Of a stretch of 64,000 nucleotides of DNA, positions 40,607 through 52,654 are shown one piece after another; positions within the stretch are counted from its first letter, which is position 1, and every line of letters starts with the position of its first letter. The DNA lies in assembly GCA_963682025.1 (NCBI GenBank), contig OY821521.1, positions 94,596,051 to 94,660,050 on the forward strand, read 5' to 3'. The DNA is from Cordilura impudica. Its lineage: Eukaryota; Arthropoda; Insecta; Diptera; Scathophagidae. Both the position numbers and the translations under genes were made by a program. Below the pieces are notes generated by a model. The model did no database searches. It saw nothing but the letters and a program-made list of their open reading frames with translations, and was not told the DNA's origin.

Positions 40607-41970
40607 GGGTTGTATTTTTTCTAGACTTTTGGATTTAAGCAATATGTATTGTGAAATTATAAGTCCTTTGAGTGGTTTATTAAAAAAATTTCATTGCGAA
40701 ATTTGGAATTTTTCTTTATAAAAAAATCGAGAAAATAGGTCCAAAAACAGTACGATTTTATTAAAATTTTACAGTGTTTTTTAACTATTTTTTGTAAATT
40801 TTTCAAATATAATACAGAAATTAGCGAATTTGGCATCTTTTGTGGCATTTTAAACAAATTTTGAAAAAATTATTCCAAACGTGGACCGAATTCAAAACTT
40901 TTTTATAGATTTCGTCACTGGCCTAACAAACCCTTACGACTCAAATTTCACCGCAATAGAATAACATTAAATGTTTTTTGCTACATTTAATGGCATTAAA
41001 ACCAATTTCTAAAAAAATTTGAATGGGGACTAGGTCCAAATATAGCCGATTCCAAGAAATTTAAAAAGGGTTCGTCTTTGGTCCAAATTTCATCACATTA
41101 TCTTTATATTTGCAGCATGTAATATTAGCACCAAAATAATATTGAATTTTGATAGGATATATTGGAAGCCCCCCTCCACTCGCACTCATTTTAAAGGCAA
41201 TTAGTTTAAAAGTTATGACTTTTGTAACGAAAAAAGGCCCCACAGTGCGCCGTTAAAGAGAAAATCCATTGTAGAAAAGAGATTCCAAATATCATTCTGA
41301 AATCAATTACTAACTTAGGTTTACTTTGCATGTGCTAATATTCACTTCAACACTGTTGCTGACTTGGAAAAGTAATAATAACGTTAGCAGAAAATAATAT
41401 TTATGTTTAAAATGCTAAAAACCCAGAATTAATATGCTTATCTATGGCATGCAGATATCATAACTATATTCTAAGCTGGCAAAATGCTGGCATCGACATA
41501 ACACACAATACGTTTACAATTCTAAGCACCGAGGCACCGAATCATTCTAATGAATCGACGGCATTCGAGTAATTAAAAATAATGAAAATTAAAATAAAAC
41601 CTCATCACCATGCTGCAGTATAAAATTCTATAAGCAAGAATGTATGTTTGTATTGGAGGAAGGAGTTGTTGTTCATGTTGTTCTTCAGAACTCTTAATTT
41701 ATGTTGGAAAGATTTTGCAAATTATTTGTATACTTTTGTCTGCACCGCCATCAAATGATGATGCCACTACGATTGCAAGGTTGCGATTGCAAAAAAGAAG
41801 TGCAATTAAAATGCCATTAATACTATTAAGATGTGAAAGGTATATTTACGTCTATGCAACTGTATAAAGTTCACTTTTTTTTTTGTGAATTATTCCATGC
41901 AGCAACATAAGCCGTACGGGGAACTTTTAATTTACATTGAATCGTAACAAATCACAATGCTACGTTTATG
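40607..41970. other. Non-coding stretch
   Basis: A weak similarity to family A wording ('ggggactaggtccaaatatagccgattcc' region at 41027-41055) may mark a very old copy. The frame 41640-41867 (75 codons) has a cysteine-rich start but no family pattern. No gene supported. Confidence 0.4.
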
Positions 41971-41973
41971 CTT

Positions 41974-42060
41974 TTATACCCTTCACACAATTGTATGAAG
42001 GGTATATACGAGTTTGTTATTCCATTTGTAATAATTGTAAAGAAAATCTGGCCATAATAA
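41974..42060 (+). mobile_element. Repeat family B, 5' end fragment
   Basis: Hairpin tatacccttca/tgaagggtata at 41976-42007 followed by 'cgagtttgttattcc.tttgtaataatt', matching the family B start. Confidence 0.65.
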
Positions 42061-42298
42061 GCTCTACAAAAGCCACTGATGATAGTACGGATATCCTTTT
42101 GTGGCAACTACCATTATGACCCCACTATATCAGCAGGGTAGCTCATTTTTGATGAAATTTTTTGCCACTTATCTGAGTTGTACGCCATGTAAAATTAAGT
42201 AAAGCCTATTTTTTAGAGGTTCACAACACTGCCTTAAGTGATAACATATTTAACAGCTGATAGCTGCCTATATTAAGTTTGGTTTGCCATTTCACCAT

Positions 42299-42760
42299 GG
42301 ATAGACTAACGTAAGATCAGCGTTTGAAAATTGTTGAAATTTACTATCAAAATACCAGTTCTATTAGTCAAACTTATCGTGAACTTCGTCCATTTTATAG
42401 TAGTGATAATCGTCCCTCGGAGCGGCTAATTCGAATAACTATGGATTGTTTTCACACCAAATTTAGTCTTAATGATACAAGCTGTAGCCGCTGTACAGCG
42501 GCTAAGCGTTGAAGAAAACCCATATCGATCAAATCGGCGCCGTTCTTCGCAAATAGGGATGTGTCCATCAACTTTATGAAAGAGTTTACGAAAGGATCTT
42601 GATTTACGAAGTTTTAGGATTCAACTTGTGCAAGAATTAAAGCCAAGCGACCATCGCATGCGCCGCCAATTCGGTTAATGGGCGGAACCACAAATTGATA
42701 TTGATTTTGAAAAGTGTGTGAAAATTGGAGTTGCAGATTACGTTATGTATACAATAGCCG
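42299..42760 (+). pseudogene. Mariner/IS630-type transposase N-terminal remnant
   Basis: From ATG 42299: MDRLT, a stop, then DQRLKIVEIYYQNTSSISQT and YRELRPFYSSDNRPSERLIR, the first helix-turn-helix. A frame change follows with ENPYRSNRRRSSQI- and CPSTL-like sequence (second helix-turn-helix), then QLVQELKPSDHRMRRQFG near 42620-42680. The pattern is clearly Tc1/mariner-like but of a different lineage from the 16816 copy. Catalytic residues are absent: sequence is lost after about 42760. Stops and frameshifts throughout. Confidence 0.8.
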
Positions 42761-42799
42761 TGGCGAGCACATGATCTAAACCGTAGGTAAACATTAATG

Positions 42800-43150
42800 G
42801 TATAAAATTATCTATCCAGTAATTGATACAACCGTTATATAGATATCATTGGTCAATAAAAATGTGATAAAACACTATTGAGAAATTTTAGTTTTTTTTT
42901 TTTTATATAGTTCACGTGTTTGTTTATCGACGAGTTATTGCCGATGTTATTATATGACATGGGCCGGCACGGCATGATACGTATGCACTTATGTTGTAAA
43001 TACCAAAAACATTTTAATAAAATTTTTTTGTAAACTTTAGTCGGCAATGGCTGACCCTTTCTCTGATCTCATGGTAAAATGTATGGTATAGTTGACCAAG
43101 ACTGTTATTGTTGTTATTGTTTTCACTTTTTTGTATAACATGAATAATTT
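42800..43150. other. Non-coding stretch
   Basis: AT-rich, with a short T run; nothing recognised. Confidence 0.45.
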
Positions 43151-44345
43151 ATATTTTTTCCAAAAGAAGTAAATTTCCTCAAAATAGTGATTTTTATTAA
43201 CAAAGTACCTTTTCATAAAAAAGTACATTTTCTCAAAAAGAGCCTCTTCTTAAAAAATAAATTTACATAAAAAAGTACATATTCTTAAAAAATTAGCTTT
43301 TCTTAAAAAAAGTAGCCTTACATAAAAATAGCATTTCCTAAAGCCGTGCTTTTTCTTAAAAATATAGCCATTCGTAAAAGAATATCCTTTCATAAAAGTA
43401 CCCTTTCGTAAAAATAATTTTTGTATAAAGTATATATTCTTATAAAAGTATTGTTTCTTAAAAATTATATTTTCTTTAAAGAGCACATTTTCTTAAAAGT
43501 ACATTTTCTTAAATAGGTACCTTTTCTTTAAAGCACCTTTCCATAAAATGTAAATATTGTTTAAAAAAGTAATAATTCTTTAAAAATGTACCTTCCCTTA
43601 AAGAATGTATTTTCATAAAAAAGTATAATTTCTGATAATTTTTTATTAAAAAAGATACCCTTTCCTTACAAAGCACCTTTTCTCAAATAAGTACCGCTTC
43701 TTAAAATTTTCTTTTTCGTAAAAAAATACCTTTTCCTGAATGATTACTTTTTCTAAAAATACTTTGTATTAAAAAGTACATTCTGTTAAAAATTAAATTC
43801 TTTTAAAAAAGCACTTTTCTCAAAAAAGGAAATTTTTCCTTTATTAAAAAATAATACCTTGCATGAAAAAAGTCTTTTCTTAAAAAGTACCCTTTATTAA
43901 AAAGTTTATTTTCACAAAAAACACTTTTTCGTAAAAAGTACCTTTTATCAAATAAGTACCTTTCTATTGAAAAGTACCAGTTCTTAAAAAAGTTTCTTCT
44001 CTCCAAATATATCTTTTCTTAAAAAACTACACAAAAAGTATCATTTCTGAAATCAGTACCTTTTCTTAAATTACGGTACAGCAGTACATTTTGATAAAAA
44101 AAAATGTATGTTCTTATCCAAGTTTATTTTCTTTATAAAGCACTGCTTTCAAAAAAGGTACTATTTCTTCAAAAAGTACCTTTTCTTTACAATCACATTT
44201 TCATAGAAAAACTACATTTTCTAAAACAAAATGAAAAATTTTAAAAGCACATTTACTGAAAAAATCATAATCATAATCATAAAAAAAAGTACTTTTCGTC
44301 AAAGTACTTAAAAAGCCCTTTTTCTTAAAAGTACTTAAAAAGTAT
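43150..44345. repeat. Minisatellite (ttttcttaaaaaagtacc)n
   Basis: About 60 degenerate units of 16-22 bp with core 'aagtaccttttcttaaaa'. Minus-strand frames give repetitive KYFLRKG-like peptides, a by-product of the repeat. The same unit in the opposite orientation fills 50815-51540, with a minor patch at 49190-49300. Confidence 0.88.
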
Positions 44346-44489
44346 AAGGAACAAAGTAAAATGTGTGGAGATAAACAGTGAGTCATAAATGCGATTGCTA
44401 TTTTTGTTAATTTGGCTCAAATTTTGCGCACTAAAGTTTTAGATCCAGGGTCACGATAACCGACCTGCACGTCTCGAAATTCCAAAAAA

Positions 44490-45243
44490 AAAAGTAAAAA
44501 AATTACAGTCGGTCTAGACTTCGGTCCAACAAAGTGGATATATAAAATAAGCATAAACCAAATTTGAGTGGCATTGTTATTAATTTTTTTGGCTGCAGAT
44601 ATGAAAAAGTTTATATCGGGTTGCATATATATATGGGGACTAGGTCGAAAAATGGAACGACCCTGACCATATTTGGCAAAGTCACTTATGTTTTGAAAAA
44701 ATACATATAAACCAAATTTGAGAAAAATCTGTGCAATATTTTTGTTTTCTGATAGATTTTAGTGAAGATCGGGAAGCAGCTCTATATGGGACTTATGACT
44801 AAGAATTGTCCTATAGGTATTATTTTTGGACTACTGATTAATGGATATAATAAACACATAAAAACCCAATTTGACTGAGATCTATATGATAATTTGGATC
44901 TTATGGCAATTTATGTCGATTTCATAGGGGTCATTTGTATGGGGAGTAGGTCTGAACATGGACCGAATTCCACCAATTTTAACAGCGTTCATCCTGTGGC
45001 CGACAGAAGCTCATATACCAAATTTCATCAAAACATATTCATATTTGCGATATGTAGTTTGATTACAAGGTTTCCATGTACACACAGACGGACGGACGGA
45101 CGGACAGACATCGCTAAATCGACTCAGAAAGTGATTCTGAGCCGGTCGGTATAATAAAAGATGGGTCTAGGTCTAATATTTTTGGTAGTTACAAACAGCA
45201 GCACAAAGTCAGTAACCCAAACCATATGGTGGTATAGGGTATA
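44490..45243 (+). mobile_element. Repeat family A, near full-length copy
   Basis: From 'ttacagtcggtctagactt' to 'gtggtatagggtata'. GTCC-type run 'gacggacggacggacgg' at 45086-45110. Its left end has lost half of the 20 bp palindrome. The right end lies only 20 bp from the next transposon. Confidence 0.8.
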
Positions 45244-45898
45244 ATGACTGTCCCCTAATATATATGGGGGATTTCATGTCAAGTGCACCAACTTTTGAAA
45301 CCGATGTCTTCCGATCGGGATGAAAATTGCACCAAGGTTAGTCCTATTGGATAGTAGTTTAGACACAATTTTTCAATAAGATCGGTCTAGATCTCTCTGA
45401 GTTAGAGTGGATCAAAATTTGACATTTTGGCCAAACAGGTGTTTCTTCTCATCCATGTAACTTATTACCTATTGTTCTTAGAAAATTTTCTCCTAAAGAG
45501 TTTAGATAGCTATTTATTCAATAATTCGGAAAAAAATACTTTAAAAAAAAAAAAAAATTTGTAGACTTTTTTTTTGCCAAATTAAAGCATTTTTGCCTTT
45601 TTTTTCAAAAAGGGCATTTTTTTTTTTTTTTTTTCATAAGAAAGCTTAGGATTTTTCCTTTAAGAGCTTTTTGGTCGCTTAGTGGGATGGGAGTGGGATA
45701 TCTATCAAAATAAATGTTTTGTAACTCAAGACAACGGTTTTTCAATTTTTCACAAATGCACTATTTTGAATTTTTTCCTATTTGTGTGTAAAACCTTACA
45801 AATAAAACTTATACTGAGAAACTAGACAAATCAACCTTTCCGAAGGTATGTAACATACCTTCATAACGTAACAGAAGAGAATGATTATCTGTAACCTG

Positions 45899-46830
45899 AT
45901 AGAGTTATTTGCACATTTCAATCTGAACACGAGGATGTTAGAATTGGCTTCACGAAATTAACCCAAATGAGGCCAAAACATTGCGTTTTGGCAGAAAGCA
46001 GCGGACCTCATACAGTATGCGTTTGCATTTACCATGAAAATCTTAAACTGATGTTGAACGAAATCTACTTAAAGTATTTAATAGATGATTCGGCAGAAGA
46101 TTTACACGATTACCGCGATTGCCTTAAATTGCCTATGTGTCCTAATGAAACAACTTCTTGCCACTTAAGTGAATGTACCAATTGCCCGAAAACCATCAAA
46201 GAAAATTTAATCAACTCTTTAAATCGAGAATATATAGAGGAGGTCAAATTTGATTCTTGGATTCAGACTGACAGATGCACATTGAAAACAATCATTTTAA
46301 ATGTGGATGAGTTTGTGGAAGAAATGTGTACAGGATTACTAAACTTTGACTTTTTAGTCAAAGAGCAATGGTCATTCTTCAAGGATTTGAAGATACATTT
46401 GAAGTCTGGTGAATTCTATAAATATGAAAACTATAAATATGTTTTTCAGGATGCCATACAAGCATTCCACTTCAATAACAACCAAGCAACTCTACTCACA
46501 GTAGTTATTTACTACATGAAAGATGAAAAACTGGAACACAAAAGTATGGCAATCATATCCGACGATTTAAAACATGATACCGTTGCAGTTTATGAGTACC
46601 AGAAGAGAATACTAAAATTTCTAAAATCTAAATTTACAGTAAGGAAGGTATACTACGTTTCGGACGGAGCTCGTCAACATTTTAAAAACAAAAGTAGCTT
46701 GGCAAATCTTATGGCCCATGAAAAAGATTTTGGAATGCCAGCTGAGTGGCATTTTCATCCTACTGCTCATGGTAAAGGAGCATGTGATGGTATTGGAGCA
46801 AACCTTAAAAAGAAATGCAGCAAAGTATAG
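45899..46830 (+). CDS. Transposase-like protein, main part
   Basis: Open from about 45899 without an upstream ATG; first ATG 45967, giving 287 residues. Features: LRPKHC-like start (here MRPKHCVLAESSGPHTVCVC), YHENLKLMLN, a cysteine-rich stretch CHLSECTNCPKT, LLTVVIYYMKDEKLEHKSMA followed by IISDDLKHDT, then KVYYVSDGARQHFKNKSSLA, HEKDFGMPAEWHFHPTAHGK and GACDGIGANLKKKCS. I recognise this as a multi-copy protein of arthropods with a WHF.AT.HGKG.CDG.GG..KR motif. The SDD and SDG aspartates are placed as in RNase H-fold transposases; catalytic roles are inference. The N-terminal several hundred residues of relatives appear missing. A frameshift near 46815 separates it from its C-terminus. Confidence 0.7.
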
Positions 46831-47174
46831 CTTACAGTGCTCTCATCAAGATCGCATCTCAGATGCGACCGCTATATTCCATTGGGCAAAGAATTATTGT
46901 AAAGAAACTAAAATAGTTTTTTATTAGCAAGGAGGATCATCAGGAAACATTGAAAACACAGAAGAGCAGATTCGATGCTGCGGTAACAATCGATGGCACC
47001 GCTGAATACTACCATGCTTTTATACCGCTTGTCGATGGAAAACTCAAGTTGAAAAAGTTTTCTGCCTCTATTCAATGCGATTTCTTTCCAAAAACAACAA
47101 ATAAACCAGCAGAGAAATCAACAGCTGAACCTAGTAACGCCAAGAAAGGATTGACAAAAAAACGCAGTAAATAA
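46831..47174 (+). pseudogene. Transposase-like protein, C-terminal part after frameshift
   Basis: Frame +1 relative to the main part. First YSLQCSHQDRISDATAIFHW in one frame to about 46925, then after another shift LKTQKSRFDAAVTIDGTAEY, YHAFIPLVDGKLKLKKFSAS and a basic lysine-rich tail ending at TAA 47172-47174. The order matches the C-terminus of the same protein family (an aromatic/HAF.PL..GKL motif). Two shifts in about 130 bp mean the copy is unlikely to make full protein, although the DNA is otherwise little decayed. Confidence 0.65.
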
Positions 47175-48085
47175 AGGCGACAAAAAAGCTGGATGAAGGA
47201 CTGGGTATTTAAAAATTTACAAGACTTAAATACTTCATCAGCTACAATAAATTAAGTATAAAAATAGTTATGATATAAATGGATCTAATGCAATTAAGAT
47301 TAAATTTTAATAAATTATTTATCTTTTTAATATTATTATTATTATACATTAATTTAATTATTATTAAAAATAAATAAAAAATAAAAATTTTTCAACATTT
47401 CTATAGAAAAAAAGCGATTTTTTTCCCTGAGGTTAACATATTCTGGGTATTACAGTATCGAGGGTATAAAATTTTAGTTAGGTATGTTATATACCTTCGG
47501 AAAGTTTAGTTTGTCTAGTTTCTCAGTATAAGTTTTATTTGTAAGATTTTACACACAAATAGGAAAAAATTCAAAATAGTGCATTTGTGAAAAATTGAAA
47601 AACCGTTGTCTTGAGTTACAAAACATTTATTTTGATAGATATCCCACTCCCATCCCACTAAGCGACCAAAAACCTCTTAAAGGAAAAATCCTAAGCTTTC
47701 TTATGAAAAAAAAAAAAAAAAAAAAATGCCCTTTTTGAAAAAAAAGGCAAAAAATGCTTTAATTTAGCAAAAAAAAAAGTCTACAATTTTTTTTTTTTTT
47801 TTTTAAGTATTTTTTTCCGAAATATTGAATAAATAGCTATCTAAACTCTTTAGGAGAAAATTTTCTAAAAACAATAGGTAATAAGTTACATGGATGAGAA
47901 GAAACACCTGTTTGGCCAAAATGTCAAATTTTGATCCACTCCAACTCAGAGAGATCTGGACCGATCTTATTGAAAAATTGTGTCCAAACTACTATCCAAT
48001 GGGACTAACCTTGGTGCAAATTCCATCCCGATCGGAACACATCGGTTTCAAAAGTTGGTGCACTTGACATGAAATCCCCCATATA

Positions 48086-48680
48086 CCTCTTACCTCTTCG
48101 TTGTAAACACTTAATAAATAACATAATATTGAGCGACAATTAAAAAATAAAATTAAAAATATGATTGCGAAAAAAACAAAGAAAACATAATTAATTTAAG
48201 CAGAAATGAATTTAAATTTAACGTTCAGAAAAATATTTCAACGTAAAAATATTAAAAGAAAAAAATTCTTAAATAAAATAATTTACCAGGAATATAAAAT
48301 AAGAATGATAATTACACCAACCTACAACCATTTTGCACTCTGAGTGCGACTATTTCGTTCTTTTGCATTTATGCATGCCTTGAGGCATATGAGTACTTAA
48401 CTCGAAAATGCCAATGAATTCAGGCAATGCATCTATTTTTGCTGTTTTTGTGGCATTTTTCAAATTAGAACTTTGGGAGAAAAAATGCATTTTTATTTCA
48501 CATTTCTGTCCGTTACGGTTTTGATTTGGATGCAATGTTTGGATTATTTTCTGCTAACTTTGGTAAGAACGGTTTGTTTTGACGCGACATATAGTCTAAA
48601 TAACTAGCCAAACTACTATCGAGAAAAGCAAAAACCAAAACAGAAGAACATCAAAAAACTTATCCGTAATTTATTGTTTC
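48086..48680. other. Non-coding stretch
   Basis: AT-rich; no motif or repeat recognised. Confidence 0.5.
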
Positions 48681-48860
48681 TACCCTCCATACCACTGTGT
48701 AGAGGGTATATATAGGTTTGTAATTATGTTTCATCGGAGACCCCAAACCATATATTTTCTTGATCCTTATAACAAGGTAAGTTGTTTTAGCGATGACCGT
48801 CTGACCGTCTGTCCATCTGTCTGCGAAAATCACAATCACGCCCTCAATAACTAAGATTAT
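48681..48860 (+). mobile_element. Repeat family B, partial copy
   Basis: Hairpin 'accctccataccactgtgta' with 'gagggtatatataggtttg' after it, then 'gaccccaaaccatatatttt', 'cttataacaaggtaag' and a short GTCY run (48797-48825). The downstream part is lost or strongly diverged. Confidence 0.7.
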
Positions 48861-49600
48861 TCCTTTATAACATTACTCCTTTATTAAGTCATCAAAATCG
48901 ATGTAAAAAGTCACGAGATAAGATAATGAAATTTTGAAAAACTCTTGCAAAAATTGTTCAATGTGTTTGTGGTTTTTCTTAAGACACGTACATATGTTAT
49001 ATATGTAATTCTTCTTACGGCTGTAGTCATTGTAGTTGTGTGTATATTTATACTGCATGTGTCATATTAGCGTAAGCAGGTATTCCCACAAATAATTTTT
49101 TTCGTTATCACGATATAGTAAAGAAAATCGCCAATATGAAAGACAAGATATAATCTATAAAAAAAAAAGTAAAACAAAGAGTTCCCTTTATTTCTAATAC
49201 TACCCTTTTTAAAAAAAATTTACTTTCTTTAAAAGAAATTACCCTTTTTTTAAAAAACTTAACTTAAAAGACTGTCCTTTTTAAAAAAGTACCCTTTAAA
49301 AATGAAAACTTTAAAATTAAAAATCAAAAATTTAAATTATTTATTCATCTTAGCATGTTAAGAAGAAAATTTTTGACAAAATAAATATCAATAATGTTTT
49401 ATACAGGCAGACCTCTAGTAAATCGATTCTTAATCACTATCTTAGTCGACTTAACGACACGTATTGGGTTGAAATATGTCAAAATTGGGGATTAATTCAA
49501 AAGATGAAGGTAATATATTGTTAAAAGTTTTGGTGCCAGATTAAAGCAGATAAAATTCGCTATCAACAGCTGTTAAAAAAAATGTTCCACCTTGTTTACT
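48861..49600. other. Non-coding, with a small minisatellite patch
   Basis: 49190-49300 contains a few 'cctttttaaaaaagtacc' units like those at 43150-44345. Otherwise nothing recognised. Confidence 0.5.
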
Positions 49601-49602
49601 TT

Positions 49603-50335
49603 TTATACCCTATACCACTATGTGGTTTGGGTGTAATGACTTTGTGCTGCTGTTTGTAACTACCAAAAATATTTGAACTAGACCCATCTTTAATTATATC
49701 GATCGACTCAGAATCAGTTTTTGAGTCGATTTAGCGATGTCCGTCCGTCCGTCCTTCCTTCCTTTGTCCGTTTGTCCGTCTTTGTGTCCGTGTTAACCTT
49801 GTAATCAAACTACAGGTCACAAATATGAATATATTTTGATGATCGGTCCATGTTCAGACCTAGTCCCCATACAAATGACCCCTATGAAATCGACATAAAT
49901 TTCCATAAGATCCAAATTGATTTTGTATGTGTTTATTATATCCATTAATCAGCAGTCCAAAAATAATCCCTATAGGACAATTCTTAGCCATAGGCCCCAT
50001 ATAGAGCTGCTTCCCGATTTTCACTTAAATCTATCAAAAAACAAATATATTGCACAGATTTTTCTCTAATTTTTTATATATTTTTTCAAAGTATAAGTAA
50101 CTTTACCAAATATGGTCGGGATCCGTCCATTTTTCGACCTGGTCCCCATATAAATATATAATCAGACATTAACTTTTTCATATCTGCAGCCAAAAAAATT
50201 AATAACAATGCCACTCGAATTTGGTATATGTTTATTTTCTATATCCAATTAGATGGACCGAAGAGATAGGGTCTCTAAATAATGGTATAGGATATCGTAT
50301 TGTCGGTCTAGACCGATTATAATTTTTTCACTTGG
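49603..50335 (-). mobile_element. Repeat family A, full-length copy
   Basis: Hairpin end 'tataccctataccactatgtgg' region from 49605, GTCC run 49738-49790, and the palindrome-bearing end 'gtcggtctagaccgattata' at 50304-50323. Same orientation as the copy at 13422. Confidence 0.82.
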
Positions 50336-50339
50336 TTTG

Positions 50340-50814
50340 TTATGCTCTCTCAAAGTTCAATCATTTTCACTAATTAAGTGCAAAGTGGTAAAAGGTAAAA
50401 ACTAGGAATTTATAGTAAATTTTTTGGTTATTTATTAAAAAAAAAATCCAAACTCTTTGTAAATGGAAGCTTTAACTACAGGCATTCGACTATCTTGTTG
50501 TTGACTTGTTTTTTCCGAAAAATTTAGAAATATTTAAAAAAATTTTTGAATGTTATCCCAAAAAAAAAAGAAATTTTTTAAATAAATATAGAGTATCAAA
50601 GTGTGAGATCGGGTAAAACTGTTTCAACAGTAAATAAGTTTGGCATTTCAGCTTGTGGATTCCAAGAACATTTTGCGTATATTTGTAATCACGCAAAATA
50701 TTTAACATTCATTTTAAAATCCCCATTTGCAAATAAAAATATGCTGCAAACGCAATAGTTTTGTTTTTTGTTTTGTCTCTAAGTTCGTTACTATAATTCT
50801 TGTGTCTTTTATAA
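50340..50814. other. Non-coding stretch
   Basis: No recognisable gene or repeat. Confidence 0.45.
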
Positions 50815-51540
50815 AAAAAGGATATAGGGTACATTTTAATATAAGGTACTTTTTAATAAATATTACTTTTAAGAAAATATACTTTCTTAAGAAGAGACAC
50901 TTTTCAAGAAAAGACATTTATTGGGAAAAGGTACTTGTTAAGAAAAGAAAGGTACTTGTAAGAAAGGGTACTTTTTAGAAAAAATACCCTTCTAAGAAAA
51001 GATGCTCTTAACGAAAAGGTATTTTTTTTAGTATTGGACACTTTTTAAGATAAGGCTCTGTCTAGAAAAAGGCAATTTTAAGAAAAGGTACTTTTAAAGA
51101 AAAGTTACTTTTTAAGAAAAGGTACTTTTTAAGAAAGCGAACTTTTTAAGAAAAGTTACGCTCGTATTCATAATCAAATTCTAGCACTGGCTAACTTTTT
51201 TTCATATGAAAATTTCAAAATTTGTATGAAAAAAAGTTAGCCAACTGCTAGAATTTGATTATGAATACGGGCGTTTATTTTTAAAAAAGTTTTTAAAAAA
51301 TACTTTTTAGGAAATGCTGTTTTTTATAAAAATTAACTCTTAAAAAGATACTTGAAAAAAGCTAAGGAAAATTATTTTTTAAGAAACGTTTCATTTTTCA
51401 TGAAAATTGTATATCTTAAGAAATGTTTTTATATTAGAAACTATCTTTTTATTTTTATTAAGAAAATAACGTTTTTAAGATAAGGTACTTTTAAATAAGT
51501 TGCTTTATTTGGAAAAGTCATTTTTTGAACAAAACTAAAT
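50815..51540. repeat. Minisatellite (ggtactttttaagaaaa)n
   Basis: About 30 degenerate units, the reverse complement of the unit at 43150-44345. Interrupted by a small MITE at 51159-51273. Confidence 0.87.
51159..51273. mobile_element. 115 bp palindromic MITE
   Basis: Nearly perfect hairpin: left arm cgctcgtattcataatcaaa through 'ctagca', right arm its inverse ending atgaatacgggcg, arms of about 48 bp with a 17 bp loop. One arm has an extra base near 'cactgg'. No target duplication is certain (gtta / ttta flanks). Confidence 0.8.
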
Positions 51541-51559
51541 TTTTTTTAGATGTTATAAT

Positions 51560-51960
51560 TAAGTATATATATTTCTGATCCTTTTAATAACTCGAGTCGA
51601 TTTACGATCACCGTCTGTCTGTTGAAATCACGCTCATCCAGAAAATTAACCATTTACCTGGGCAAAGCTATGATGATATTGTTTGCCATTATTTTGGCCA
51701 GTTTGGCTTTGAAAATATGGTAAATCGGGCAACATTGTGCCGAGATATTTCCAAAAAGATGAAGACACCTCTTAAAAATGTCAAAAATTCAGAGTGTTTG
51801 TTGTAATAATTTAGTATTAAGTTTATAAAATTATCAACTTTGGTGGGTATTATAACGCCGGCTGCGTTAAATAATGAATTTCGTTGGTGTTCTATGAAGT
51901 TTTTAGGGAACTTATAGGTTTCTTATTCAAGTAAAAGAAAAATAAAGGGCCAAAAGACTA
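51560..51960. other. Non-coding stretch, with weak family B piece
   Basis: 51575-51640 resembles family B around its GTCY run ('cgatcaccgtctgtctgttgaaatcacg'). The following 51640-51790 could encode a peptide such as YDDIVCHYFGQFGFENM, but I do not recognise it. Confidence 0.4.
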
Positions 51961-51995
51961 AACATTTGAATCCGATCACAGGGGAGATGTATAAA

Positions 51996-52115
51996 CATCC
52001 ACACCTTTTCCAATTGTATTTCAGAAAACATCAATTGAATTGTAGAAAGTATCAAATGTATTTCAGAGAACATAAAATGTATTTCAGAAAATATCTATTA
52101 AAATTCAGAATTAAA
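51996..52115 (-). repeat. 21 bp minisatellite, inverted outlier
   Basis: Five units of 'tgtatttcagaaaacatcaat' type, the reverse complement of the array at 52655-53400, preceded by 'acaccttttccaattg', the inverse of a motif that ends the main array. Confidence 0.7.
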
Positions 52116-52650
52116 AAGCAGTTTACCCTACAATACCGATAAGTTATTATTGTTTCTATTAGTGATTTGGAGTCGCAGAAAATATTTAGCAATTTTGGGA
52201 CTTATTTGTTATGCACTGGAAAATTAACTATCAATGGCGGCATTTTGATCGATAGACGATGAGGACTTCATTTGTTAATCAGCTACAATATAAACACCAG
52301 GACAGAATTTTGACCGATTTTGAATTCATTATTTTGAAAAAACACGTTTATATCGTCACCTAAAATGCAAAAGGCCGTAACTAACAAAAGGTTAAAAATT
52401 GGCTTTTTGTATTCTAGTTTCGGCCTTTTACTTCAACAATACTATTTAACCATAAATTTCTTTTCAAAAATAAAAATCCATCTTTATTTTTGAGCTTGAT
52501 TCTAAAATTTGGGTATTAAGTTTAAAGTAGTTTTCGTTTTATGGTGTTTTTTGCTTCTCCTGTAAAAAAAATAAAAATATTAGTTACGGCCTTTTGAATT
52601 TTAGGTGACGACATGTAATACTTAAAAAAATGTGTTTTTATTTAGCGTTC
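52116..52650. other. Non-coding spacer between inverted minisatellite blocks
   Basis: Contains an imperfect inverted pair ('gtaactaacaaaaggttaaaaa' side near 52377 and 'attagttacggccttttg' near 52579). No gene. Confidence 0.5.
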
Positions 52651-52654
52651 TGAC

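Larger units (their letters stand above)
45266..48080 (+). mobile_element. 2815 bp DNA transposon with ~600 bp TIRs, superfamily unassigned
   Basis: Left arm 45266-45862 and right arm 47480-48080 are inverted copies, by eye above 95 percent identical apart from poly-A/T length. Ends GGGGGATTTCATGTCAAG and its inverse. ATAT at 45262-45265 and 48081-48084 would be a 4 bp target duplication, but the site is TA-rich so 2 bp is also possible. The arms include conserved 'gtcgcttagtgggatgggag'. The 1.6 kb between the arms holds a transposase-like gene. A 4 bp duplication is known for the Sola superfamily; that is only a suggestion here. Confidence 0.85.

Noticed and set aside
43250..44006. Minus-strand frames with KGTFMKGYSF-like repeated peptides
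   Set aside because: They are translations of the ttttcttaaaaaagtacc minisatellite and shift frame between units.
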